Shown one piece after another: positions 14,153 through 21,165 of a DNA stretch of 64,000 bases. Below the pieces are notes generated by a model. It ran no database searches. It was given only the letters and a program-made list of their open reading frames with translations, and was not told the DNA's origin. The stretch lies in NCBI GenBank assembly GCA_033398695.1, contig JAWKAU010000257.1, forward strand, positions 90,001-154,000. Direction: 5' to 3'. Source of the DNA: Orobanche coerulescens (Eukaryota; Streptophyta; Magnoliopsida; Lamiales; Orobanchaceae). The stretch's first letter is position 1, and each line of letters starts with the position of its first letter. Made by a program: the position numbers and the translations under genes.

Positions 14153-17100
14153 TATACTTATACAGCCAGTATATTTATATATTACTTTATATATAATCAA
14201 TATATATAATTATATATTAATATATAGTACATACACTAGTATACATATTACATATAATCATATATATTGATTATCTTCGATTGTTTTTCAAATTGTAGAT
14301 GGCAGAATCAAATGAAGCTTATGATCCGGCTAAGGATCCAAAACGGAAGGCTAAATCCGGGGATGTTGGATGGAAATATGGATTTTGGCAAGATTTAACA
14401 AATAAAGATGTGGTTCAATGCATTATTTGTAGTAAAGTAATGCATTTGGGGGTAAGAAGGTTGAAACAACATCTTGTTGTAGATAGAGCTTTGGAGGCAT
14501 CGGAAGGCATTGATGGACGTCGGAATCCTAGTAGAGGTGGTGGTGGGGATGTTGCTAGGCTTACCTACAGTAGGCGTCGTGGCAGTGGTTCTTCTCAAAT
14601 TGATGCATCATCCGATATTGAGATGGAACCGGATCCTATCATTTTAAATGATGATGAGGATGTGGATGATGATTATGGACATAGACCACCAACTACTTCT
14701 ACTCACGAAACTAGTGATCGCGACACATATGACTTGGAGGTTGTTTGATCATGATTGTGTTTTTTTATTTTGCACTCTATTAGATTCTACTTTTCTTTTG
14801 TTGAAACTTACAACTTAAAATTGGATGATTATTGTTATTCTATTTTGCAATGTGGTATTTGTCACAATTGTCATTACATATTTACATAAAAATTTCATAT
14901 ATATATATATATATATATAGTGGCGCGTTCTATGCAGTACCAATATTAGATGCAGTACTTTACAGTACTAATTTATGCACGAATTTTGTACTAATTATGC
15001 ATGAAATATATGCATTTCGTGCATCAAAATTTCAATGCATTAAAATATGCAATATATGCATCAAAATATCGATGCATTAAAATATTAGATTATATGCATC
15101 AAATATATTGCATATTTTAATGCATTGAAATTTTGATGCACGAAATGCATATATTTCATGCATAATTAGTACAAAACTCATGCATAAATTAGTACTGTAA
15201 AGTACTGCATCTAATATTGGTACTGCATAGAACGCGCCCCTATATATATATATTTATAATTAGTCGACTAATCTCGACTAGTCTACGACTCACCATGCCG
15301 GACCTCCGTCGACTCGACTCGACTTACCGCCGTAACAACCATGCCTGGATTGTTTCCGGCACACGCGATATGCATAATAGAACAACGCTAGTAGAATGTT
15401 AAAGAAATTCTAGTTGGAAAGAAAGGCTACCTTTAGCCAACACATGATGTGTAGCAACTTGACCAGCGTTAGAAACATATCTGAGCAAGGTTCTCACGAC
15501 GCCAAATCGGCAAAGCCGCTCATGTACTGTCAGGACGACAAGTCGTGTCAAGTCGGCAAGTAGATTTAATACATAACATAAATAAATATGCAATAACTTC
15601 AAAGTTTTCATCAAAAACTAAGGGAATCGAGAGGTGGCAGGTCTATGATTAAGGGAATCTCAGAAGGAATGGAATTGGTCAGATACCCTAACCCGGACCA
15701 ATCCACGTTGCAGACAGGCTCACCAACCAGACAAAAAGGCGAGTGAACTGATGATCGTAAGCTCGGGCCTTGTCAGGACCTCCCCCAACTCGGTATATGG
15801 GCCCGAGGTCGGACCTCTTGGTAAGAGAGCTCTTATCCGAGCTCGTCAATTATCCTCCTATCTACCGCATGTTGGGAAATCAACTAAAGTGGTAGGAAGT
15901 TGAGCTCTTTGAATCGGGTTCTAGAAAGAACCACATATGATGCCATACCAGCCCGTCCCCCTACTCTGGTCGAACTAATAAGACCGAGCAGTCCAAGCTT
16001 CCAACAACCTCGAAAAGAAAACTCTTGAGACTTGTTCTAGAGGTAATGATATTCAACGTAGGAAATTTCCCTTCACCTTCTCGAGCCCTTCCACGCCTAT
16101 TATTTCTTTACAGATATCGAAGAGTAGTGTAAGGGCTCGAGAAGGTGAAATGATGTTTCTGAATAAAGGTTCACGAGTCCTACGTAGATCATCCTTACCG
16201 CTAGAATAACTTCCAAGGGTTTTTCTTTCTGAGGTCGCTGGAAGTCAAAGAATTCTACTCAGCTGGATCTTATCAACTCAACCAGAGTAGGGGGGATTGG
16301 TCATATGTGGTTCATGATAGAACCCAGTTGAAAGAGCTCGGCTCCCTATGGATCTAGTTGATTTCTCGACCTAGGGCGCGGAATCGGCTAGCTCGGACAT
16401 TCCTAGAGAAGAGCACTCTCACCAGAGGGTCCAACCTCGGGGCCCATATACCGAGTTGGGGGAGGTCCCGACAGGGTCTGAGCTGGCGAGCGCTAGCTCA
16501 CCACATAATTACCATAACAGAATCCCTGATATTAAGAGAATGGCAGCAGTACCAAAATCCCTAAGAATAAGCAAATTCCAGCCAATCAAAAGGAGGTTCT
16601 TGTGGAGCAAGTTTTAACTCCTCCATAAAAGTAGGGAGTATTAGGTTTGTACAACCCCGGCACCTCTTCATATATTTCTAAATATTTACTAGTACTTTCA
16701 CCAAAATATTATTCTAAATTGAGCGTCGGAGCTTCTACACTTGAATCCCTCCCGGTGCTTTTTTAGGTTTGTACCAATCGTTCAGTAAACAGCTAACTCT
16801 GATCCTTGGTGGCCAATCATTTCGAGCTCATCAATCTGGATGTTGAAAGAGTTCGTTTGCAACTAGTACCTTCTTGAGTCGAAACATTTCAGCTTGTATG
16901 AATATATTAACTGATTGGTCCACCTCAAATAGTAGATCACGTACTCTAGCAAGTATGGAAAGTAACTCATCCAAGGAATTCAGTGGCTGAATAATATTAT
17001 TCCAAGCATTATATAAAACATACCTCAAATCACGGTCCGCAACTCTTAAGCCTTTTTGTAGGCTAAGAGTCCTAATTAAACCAGGAAATAGAATCCTACT

Positions 17101-18692
17101 ATATAAATTAAAAAATACTAAACTAGATAAACTATAATAGGAAAAAACCTAAATGCTTAATAATCCTAATATTTAGATTCCTTCTTGATTTCCATCGGGT
17201 AGAAGTTTTGACAAGTTGATGTTTCGTTAGGAAGTCTAACCTCAGCTCTTAGGCGGCAGCCAAGTTCATACTGTGCATCTGAGTCGCCCATTTCAGCGGC
17301 TTCCACTAGCAACGCAGCCCCTCTGTTATGATGAGTAAGGGTAGATAAATGGAGAAAAAAAAAAAATATATCAACCAGTGTAACCTTCTCACTGAACTAC
17401 AGTCGAAGACCAACAACTAAATCCTAGTAGACGATGACAGAGAGAGAAGGTGAAAGTACCCCCAAACCCCAACCACCCAGAAAGAGACACATTAAGTTCA
17501 AAATATATGAAGGAAAAAAGCACACACCCACACACATACACGAAGTAATCGGAAATTGTCCACACCTGCCTCGTGGCTTATTTTAATAAGATTCAAATGT
17601 GAACATTGTCTCCAAAGACAGTTATGACAAAAGTTAGTTATATTCCTTACACTGCTTTATTTGCACCAGGAAAGTGATGATATTTGAGATGCAATTTGGC
17701 CAACCAATATCTAGCATGAGTATTTAAGTTGTCAGCTTCGAGAGCCAACTCAAATTGTTCCTTTGCAGTCTGGCAACAGAAACCAAAAAAAATATGTAGC
17801 TCAACAATAGTTCACATAAGACAAAATCTAGTTTCAATTCAAATAAAAAATAAACTAGACAGCGATGGACTTAAAGATGCACCAACTTGTTGCAATAAAT
17901 TTATATATACCTATCAAAAACCAAAGAAAAAACAGATAACTAAACTAGTGAAGATTCAAAACAAATAAAGTCACCAAACTTAGACATTTATTTTCAGTAG
18001 AGGTTATCCAGTACGAGAATGTTAATTAATATTTGGAGGACAGATAAAGAATCCAGCATAATAAACTAATCACAACACGACCAAGGATACCCATTTCTGA
18101 ACCGGTAATATGCAAGCAGGAGGAGAATATATCAAGACAAAACTGAAGTGCCAAATCAGGTCATGATCTCAGCTATACTACTCAGTCTACCATACTATAA
18201 CTACGCATGATGCAACAGCCACAGCACATCCCAAAAAACAGAACTCTGACCCCAAGTTCAGGAAATGTTCTAATGGATGTAGTGCACATCCTACAACAGA
18301 AACGAGAATACAAGTTTCGGTTGTCTTATCTTATTTTCAAACATAAAAATCACCTTAAGATAAGGAATGAGACGCTTGTCGTAAAGTTCACAATAATCAA
18401 TAACTCTATCAACTTCCTGCAGAGCACTAAACCCTTTCGCTATGAACTCCATTGCCTTCTTATTCCTACTGTGCATTCCTCTCTGTGGCGAAAGTATATA
18501 AAAGATGTGTAAACGCAATTGACGGAAAACAGAAATTTAATAAAATCACAGAAGCACATCAGATATATATAGTAAAAGAACTCACCCAAAAACTTAATTG
18601 TGAAAAAGCAGCACCCACAGTGCATTGCTTAGCAGCAGGCTTCCAAAAATAAGCTCCAAGCATTTCTCCCACTGTTTGTGTCAAAACCAGGC
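35..18692 (-). CDS. Sel1/TPR-repeat protein gene, 3' seven exons
   Basis: Seven minus-strand segments (18586-18692, 18354-18482, 17667-17769, 17241-17320, 2825-2884, 2619-2726, 35-145) each lie between an AG acceptor and a GT donor. They total 698 bases and stay in frame through every junction to a TGA stop at 35-37, giving about 231 residues. The product has repeated helical pairs of the Sel1-like (TPR-family) type, such as [13 protein letters not shown] followed by [23 protein letters not shown], and a final [12 protein letters not shown] unit ending in an acidic LEEEEK tail. Sel1 repeats are protein-binding scaffolds; no enzymatic residue is seen and the partner is unknown. The 5' exons are not identified and probably lie beyond 23,450. 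One intron (2,885-17,240) is 14.4 kb and filled with transposons. Exon phasing makes a real, possibly expressed gene more likely than a pseudogene. I do not recognise a named gene. Confidence 0.72.
146..715. other. Intron sequence, nothing recognised
   Basis: AT-rich intron sequence of the Sel1-like gene. Short open frames on both strands have no recognisable motif. A GGTAAGTG string near 237 on the plus strand looks like a donor site but no plus-strand exon ends there. Confidence 0.5.
716..758. repeat. TA microsatellite
   Basis: About 20 uninterrupted TA units. They form the left border of the 0.76-1.38 kb repeat dimer. Confidence 0.95.
1019..1058. repeat. TA microsatellite
   Basis: Uninterrupted TA tract separating the two repeat units of the dimer. 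Confidence 0.95.
1350..1380. repeat. TA/TG compound microsatellite
   Basis: ATATATATG followed by about eight TG units, at the right border of the repeat dimer. Confidence 0.9.
1608..1877. mobile_element. Stowaway-type MITE (Tc1/mariner)
   Basis: The left end has CTCCCTCCGTCCCATAAAAA (1611) and the right end TTTTTACGGGAAGGAGGGAG followed by TA. These imperfect inverted ends, a length of about 265 bases, AT-rich noncoding content and a TA next to the ends are the hallmarks of plant Stowaway MITEs, which are mobilised by mariner transposases in trans. The left TA (1606-1607) is separated from CTCCC by a few bases, so that end is slightly altered. Confidence 0.82.
1878..2618. other. Intron sequence, nothing recognised
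   Basis: Ordinary AT-rich intron sequence between the Stowaway MITE and the 2,619-2,726 exon. Open frames on either strand are short and carry no motif. Confidence 0.5.
2619..2726 (-). CDS. Exon: one 36-residue Sel1 repeat
   Basis: 108 bases between a TCTAG acceptor and an AAG/GTAGTT donor, phase 0 at both ends. The 36 encoded residues include [14 protein letters not shown] and [11 protein letters not shown], exactly one Sel1-like unit. One exon per repeat is typical of repeat proteins. Confidence 0.8.
2825..2884 (-). CDS. Exon: end of a Sel1 repeat
   Basis: 60 bases between a GGCAG acceptor and a CAG/GTATTT donor, phase 0 at both ends. Encodes [20 protein letters not shown], the second helix of a repeat unit. 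The 98-base intron to the next exon is short and clean. Confidence 0.78.
3136..3723. mobile_element. Non-autonomous hAT element with perfect 8 bp TSD
   Basis: 588 bases bounded by inverted ends CAGTGTTTTAAACAG (left) and the complement of CAGTGTTTCAAATAG (right). The flanks are the identical 8-mer CAACAAAT at 3128-3135 and 3724-3731. An 8 bp target duplication and CAG-starting inverted ends point to the hAT superfamily. Subterminal sequence has repeated GCGCTA/TAGCGC motifs, possible transposase binding sites. There is no coding capacity. Confidence 0.88.
3780..4030. repeat. GC-rich / T-tract minisatellite
   Basis: About four diverged units of roughly 60 bases. Each has a GC-rich stretch with GCCGGCGG-like motifs followed by a run of 6-11 T. 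Its reverse complement resembles the array at 24.70-25.11 kb. No host element ends were found around it. Confidence 0.55.
4031..4339. other. Intron sequence, nothing recognised
   Basis: No gene or repeat recognised. A minus-strand frame runs through it but ends in microsatellite sequence and is not credible. Confidence 0.4.
4472..4502. repeat. AT microsatellite
   Basis: About 15 AT units inside the 5' subterminal region of the decayed hAT. Confidence 0.95.
4778..5337 (+). pseudogene. hAT transposase N-terminus with BED finger
   Basis: A short first exon (ATG at 4778, [11 protein letters not shown], donor GTAATAAT) is followed after a 260-base intron by a second exon from a TTTCAG acceptor near 5074 to a stop at 5337. 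The second exon is lysine- and glutamate-rich, then carries a BED-type zinc finger: [18 protein letters not shown] and the closing histidine in MLKHQ. BED fingers bind the subterminal repeats of their own element. The frame ends just after the finger where the catalytic RNase H-fold domain should start, so this is an internally deleted copy. The TGG of the usual finger start and both finger cysteines are kept. Confidence 0.7.
5452..5769 (+). pseudogene. hAT transposase C-terminal dimerisation domain
   Basis: After an AAG acceptor the frame reads [11 protein letters not shown], then [44 protein letters not shown] and LICTRDL before a stop at 5767-5769. This is the hAT family C-terminal dimerisation region with its hallmark ASES-FS-GGRV motif. 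One stop (TGA, near 5566) replaces the tryptophan normally found before STNQARFP. Together with the 5' exons it is what remains of one transposase gene with about 400 codons deleted. Confidence 0.8.
6619..7652. mobile_element. Non-autonomous hAT with GAGGCGCG-rich ends
   Basis: 1,034 bases with inverted ends CATAGTTGTTAGAGGCG. The flanking 8-mers are ATACCATC (6611-6618) and ATACCATA (7653-7660), a 7/8 target duplication. Both subterminal regions (about 130 bases) are packed with GAGGCGCG/CGCGCCTC copies, while the middle is over 80% AT. There is no transposase. The ends resemble those of the larger hAT elements at 13.1 and 18.97 kb. Confidence 0.85.
6895..7225. repeat. Triplicated AT-rich tandem repeat, about 113 bp
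   Basis: Three copies of a unit that starts TGTGATATGATTTATCATA and continues TTTTCAG, TGTATCTAAAGATTATA, with CTGTTTTTATG downstream. They lie inside the hAT at 6,619-7,652. Copies differ mainly in T-run lengths. Confidence 0.85.
7661..8290. other. Intron sequence, nothing recognised
   Basis: No element ends or coding segments seen. Contains a short CCCCCGCCCCCG run near 8000. Confidence 0.45.
8296..10229. mobile_element. Solo LTR (Copia, Angela-like) with 5 bp TSD
   Basis: 1,934 bases starting TGTTAGGAGTATGCCC and ending GGCACCGAATCCCAACA, flanked on both sides by ATAAG (8291-8295 and 10230-10234). TG...CA ends and a 5 bp duplication with no internal domain on either side define a solo LTR, formed by recombination between the two LTRs of a full element. 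The length and the start resemble the long LTRs of the Angela/BARE group of Copia elements, which is known family knowledge rather than something proven here. The orientation is probably plus. Confidence 0.88.
10527..12172. mobile_element. Possible DNA transposon with GTGTCGGACA ends
   Basis: The left 200 bases carry many copies of GACACG/CGTGTC-like motifs, and the segment 12110-12172 has GTGTCCATGTCC and CGTGTCCTTCTCCGTGCATCCC in inverse arrangement. That suggests the two subterminal regions of one DNA element, split by the LINE remnant between them. The outer ends match only loosely and no target duplication was found. Confidence 0.35.
10886..11940 (+). pseudogene. RTE-type LINE reverse transcriptase remnant
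   Basis: In three shifting frames the plus strand reads FIDLKKAYD, a broken [15 protein letters not shown], then a [15 protein letters not shown] segment at 11,150 (the FADD catalytic box of reverse transcriptase), [38 protein letters not shown] and a final HIADP before a TGGGATAA-containing tail. This is the RT plus C-terminal part of plant RTE-clade LINEs, which encode an endonuclease and RT for target-primed insertion. The endonuclease half is absent and there are many stops, so it is an old, 5'-truncated copy. Confidence 0.8.
12173..13095. other. Intron sequence, nothing recognised
   Basis: AT-rich sequence with no element ends or exon candidates that I can support. Confidence 0.45.
13566..13955. 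mobile_element. Palindromic MITE, rearranged copy
   Basis: Left half starts ACCAATATTAGATGC (truncated end) and the right half ends in TTGGTACTGCATAGAACGCG. The two halves are inverted repeats of each other around a TGCAT-rich centre. The right arm is partly duplicated: the block ATGCACGAAATG to AGTACTGTAAAGTA occurs twice (about 13764-13838 and 13850-13919). A TA microsatellite follows it. It is a relative of the complete copy at 14,920-15,240. Confidence 0.8.
13958..14062. repeat. TA / TG / CA compound microsatellite
   Basis: Alternating TA, TG and CA tracts that together form an imperfect palindrome around 14,020, flanked on both sides by GTAGCA/TGCTAC. Confidence 0.9.
14113..14150. repeat. 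TA microsatellite
   Basis: About 19 TA units upstream of the 149-codon hAT frame. Confidence 0.95.
14299..14748 (+). CDS. BED-finger protein from a deleted hAT transposase
   Basis: An intact 149-codon frame starting at an ATG that follows a TTGTAG acceptor-like site. Residues 1-55 are a BED zinc finger: [18 protein letters not shown] and RRLKQHL keep the two cysteines and two histidines. From about residue 60 the frame jumps to the serine- and aspartate-rich C-terminal tail of the same transposase family ([21 protein letters not shown]), so the whole RNase H-fold and dimerisation core is missing. The fusion is in frame with no stop. Family knowledge says the BED finger binds element ends, so a product could occupy them without cutting. 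Whether it is expressed cannot be seen. Confidence 0.75.
   Translation: MAESNEAYDPAKDPKRKAKSGDVGWKYGFWQDLTNKDVVQCIICSKVMHLGVRRLKQHLVVDRALEASEGIDGRRNPSRGGGGDVARLTYSRRRGSGSSQIDASSDIEMEPDPIILNDDEDVDDDYGHRPPTTSTHETSDRDTYDLEVV
14920..15240. mobile_element. Complete palindromic MITE in a TA tract
   Basis: About 320 bases: GGCGCGTTCTATGCAGTACC at the left is exactly mirrored by GGTACTGCATAGAACGCGCC at the right. The inverted repeat continues inward for over 100 bases through TTTATGCA, TGCATTTCGTGCATC and TGCATT to a TGCATCGAT-like centre. TA tracts lie directly on both sides. It has no coding capacity. Such a long palindrome should form a hairpin and a small-RNA precursor. Confidence 0.85.
15743..16501. 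mobile_element. Fold-back element with long inverted arms
   Basis: Two arms of about 350 bases are inverted copies. Left CTCCCCCAACTCGGTATATG (15783) matches the complement of right CATATACCGAGTTGGGGGAG. Left CACATATG near 15930 and GTCCCCCTACTCTGG near 15956 pair with right CCAGAGTAGGGGGG near 16280 and CATATGTGG near 16303. Left CCTTCACCTTCTCGAGCCCT pairs with right AGGGCTCGAGAAGGTGAA. The centre is near 16,110. No target duplication or coding sequence was found, so superfamily is uncertain (MITE or Foldback). Confidence 0.8.
16502..16830. other. Intron sequence, nothing recognised
   Basis: No coding or repeat signal that I can support. Confidence 0.4.
16831..17060 (-). pseudogene. PDS5-like cohesion-factor gene fragment
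   Basis: The minus strand encodes about 76 residues ending at a TGA at 16831: [20 protein letters not shown], then LLFEVDQS, and [14 protein letters not shown]. This order matches the N-terminus of plant PDS5-like sister chromatid cohesion proteins (long helical-repeat proteins that regulate cohesin), where a similar 'SLDELL...LL..VEQS...LVANELLRHPD' run is followed by DVKV. Here two stops follow HPD directly and no splice donor is present, so it is a fragment. It sits in an intron of the Sel1-like gene on the same strand. Recognition is from memory of the family, not from an alignment. Confidence 0.55.
17241..17320 (-). CDS. Exon of the Sel1-like gene
   Basis: 80 bases between an ACAGAG acceptor and a GAG/GTTAGA donor. 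It begins with two bases that complete a glycine codon from the previous exon and then encodes [20 protein letters not shown] and CRLRAE, a clear Sel1 motif. It ends in phase 0, matching the next exon 14.4 kb away. An acceptor two bases upstream would break the frame. Confidence 0.75.
17667..17769 (-). CDS. Exon of the Sel1-like gene
   Basis: 103 bases between a TTGCCAG acceptor and a CCTG/GTGCAA donor. It encodes [20 protein letters not shown] then [14 protein letters not shown], a TPR-like helix pair. It starts in phase 0 and leaves one base for the next exon. Confidence 0.75.
17770..18353. other. Intron sequence, nothing recognised
   Basis: AT-rich intron between two phase-0 exons. No element ends seen. 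Confidence 0.5.
18354..18482 (-). CDS. Exon of the Sel1-like gene
   Basis: 129 bases, exactly 43 codons, between a CACAG acceptor and an AAG/GTGATT donor, phase 0 at both ends. Encodes [20 protein letters not shown] then [20 protein letters not shown], a predicted helical segment. Confidence 0.75.
18586..18692 (-). CDS. Most upstream exon found of the Sel1-like gene
   Basis: 107 bases from a CCTAG acceptor to a TGG/GTGAG donor, encoding [20 protein letters not shown] and [10 protein letters not shown] second acceptor (AACAG, exon start about 18674) is possible and keeps the same phase. The exon needs one base from an upstream exon, so more coding sequence must lie 5'. The next thing upstream is the hAT at 18,970-23,443. 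Confidence 0.65.
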
Positions 18693-20318
18693 CTAGGCAC
18701 CAAAAACAGAAGATGTAAATATACATGCTTTATGTACTAGGAGTTACAGAAAATAACCTACAGCAATGTTTCTGAGGAAACAGTTATTAGGAGAGAACAA
18801 AACAGCAAAGTTAATTCCGCAACCAAAAGTAACTGCATATATAATCAGACCAGCACAAGATTTTTGGATAATAAGTTCCTACGAAACAAGGTTGAACTAT
18901 AATATACAGCTTGAATTTTCTTCGCTCTTTGACGATATACTAGGTTTCCTTTTATCGGCAAGTTATAACCAAGGTTGTCACGGCGGCGTGTCAAGTCGCG
19001 GCGCCAATAGACCGCCTGGACGCCTAGGCGAGTAGGCGCCCGCCTAGACGAGTAGGCGCCCGCCTAGGCGACTTCCAGGTGGTCTTATGTATATAAAATA
19101 TATATTATTTTATAATATATAATATATGAATTATTCTTAAAACATGATGATTTAGATAATAAATAACATCCATCCCACTCAATAAAAGTTACAAAACACA
19201 CCATAAACAATATAAATATATAATAAATAACAACTAGAGTTTCATATCAAATCCCTCGTCTCTAATAAGTCAAGTCTCAAATATCATCAAACAAATTATC
19301 AATAAACAACTCATTTTCACGAGCATGATCATCAGTAGTAGTCGCATTGTCCTTCAAGCTCGTCGTCATCATCAATATCTTCATCATCATGTGGAAAAGG
19401 TTCGACCACTTCATCCTCGTCAATCAACCTAGACGTAGTTGTATTACGGCGTCGAGAATAACTCAAGATCGACGAGCCCGTAGCTTGACCAACATTAGCT
19501 CTCCTAGAAAGACTACGACCCTCAAGGTTGCTCGATGCACCAATTGCTTCATCAACAAGACGCCACGAAAGATCTTCTCCGGTATGAACAACATCATCAC
19601 CACTATCATCAACCCATTCATTATCCCATTGAAAATCTTCTATGATCAAAGGGTTAAAGTTAGACCCTTCTTCACGCCTCTTTTGAAATCCCATTGCAAT
19701 TTTTCGATTATATTAAATGTAAACAAAATCATTCAATCTCTTATGCTCTAATCGATTTCTTTTCTTCGTGTGGATCTAAAAATCAAAATAAAATAAAATC
19801 ACTTATAGTTTTGAAAGTTTAATATGTTACTCACTGATGATAATAATAATTTAATACTTAGAAACTCAAATGTGCTTCAATTGCGCTCACAATCCGAAGA
19901 TGAACAACAAAGACTAATGATGCGCATAGCAAGTGATTAGAGCTCGATATGTAGGCCACCAAAAGCATTTCACCAATCAACTAAAATGTCAAAAACAATA
20001 ATGAAATACTTAGTTCAAAGAAAGTTCAAAAAGCGTTCCCAAAACAATAATATAGATTATATGAATAATATAATACTTGGTTTAACGAATGTAAAAAGGC
20101 TTACGAGGATTCTTTGTTTTTTGTTGCTTGATTGCCAATTACTTTCCAAAGCTTCCTCGCATGTTGTCATAATCATCCACTTGATCACTTATCTTGACTT
20201 GCAAATCATTATTAGTGATCATTTTTTCAAGCACATCATTGAACATAGCTCGTTATGCACGAGCATATGCATTATCATTTGCTTTAAGATCAAAATATTG
20301 GTCGGATTTAAAAACAAT

Positions 20319-21165
20319 AATGGTTATCACTTCGGTCGACTAGTCGCGACTAGTCGTCGACTAGTCGACCAGTCGACAAGGGAGGAACGAAATGGGGGCT
20401 CGACTAGCTCTCTGTAAGGATTTTGAGCGACTGGGTCGACTAGTCGGCCGACTAGTCGTGACTTAGTACCGACTGGTTCAAGACCCGACCCAGTTGAGCA
20501 TAAATGTTAAAAAGCAAAGCAGATCTGAGCAATTGAGCATAAAAGCAGTTGAGTAGTTGACCCAATTAAGCAGCAGCGACTCTCCCGCCTCCCGACCTCC
20601 GATCTCCTGTTGTCCCGCCTCTCTTTCTCCTCCGATCTTCCTCCTGGTAGCTCTCCTCTTCTTCACAGTCACTCTCCTCTCTTATTTATGCACACAGTCA
20701 CACACATATAATCGTGTATATATATATATATTGTATACATATATATATATATTACATATATATAGTATATACACATACATATATATACAGTATATATATA
20801 TATAGTATATAGATAGCAGCTGCTCTGCTACTGCTACAGTGCTACTATGCTTCTTTTTTTATTTATGCTTCTTACATAGAAAATTAATAATTACTTAATC
20901 AGTAACTTCTTTAATCTTTACTTCTTTACTGAATTAGGCAGTGGGTGGGTATTAATAAGAGAAAAAGGTATGTTAGAAACATATATAATGCATATATTCT
21001 ATATATATATATATAATATATATATATATGATTATAATATACATATTATTTATTATTTATACCTTATCGACTAGTGTCGACTAGTCTACGACTAATCTCG
21101 ACTAATCTACGACTCGACTAGCCGGACCCTCCGTCGACTCGACTCGACTCCGAAGTAAAACCATG
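20319..21165. mobile_element. Small hAT nested in the hAT transposase gene
   Basis: 847 bases flanked by AAAACAAT on both sides (20311-20318 and 21166-21173). Inverted ends AATGGTTATCACTTCGG and, on the complement, CATGGTTTTACTTCGG. Both subterminal regions carry GTCGACTAGTC motifs like those of the 13.1 kb element, pointing to the same sub-family. There is no transposase. The middle contains TA microsatellites at about 20,719-20,815 and 20,990-21,030. Confidence 0.9.
20719..20815. repeat. TA-rich microsatellite
   Basis: Interrupted TA/TATG tracts inside the nested hAT. Confidence 0.9.

Larger units (their letters stand above)
13104..15343 (+). mobile_element. hAT internal-deletion derivative with perfect 8 bp TSD
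   Basis: 2,240 bases with inverted ends CATTGTTGTTACGGCGGT (left) and, on the complement, CATGGTTGTTACGGCGGT (right). Both sides are flanked by CCTGGATT (13096-13103 and 15344-15351). Subterminal regions are rich in GTCGACTAG/GTCGACGAC motifs. Inside are an intact 149-codon reading frame and two inserted MITE copies. The coding remnant matches the two ends of the transposase in the element at 18.97-23.44 kb, so this is a deletion derivative of the same family. Confidence 0.9.

Noticed and set aside
13932..14270. 112-residue open frame of repeated isoleucine and tyrosine
   Set aside because: It is a translation of TA, TG and CA microsatellites with no protein motif.
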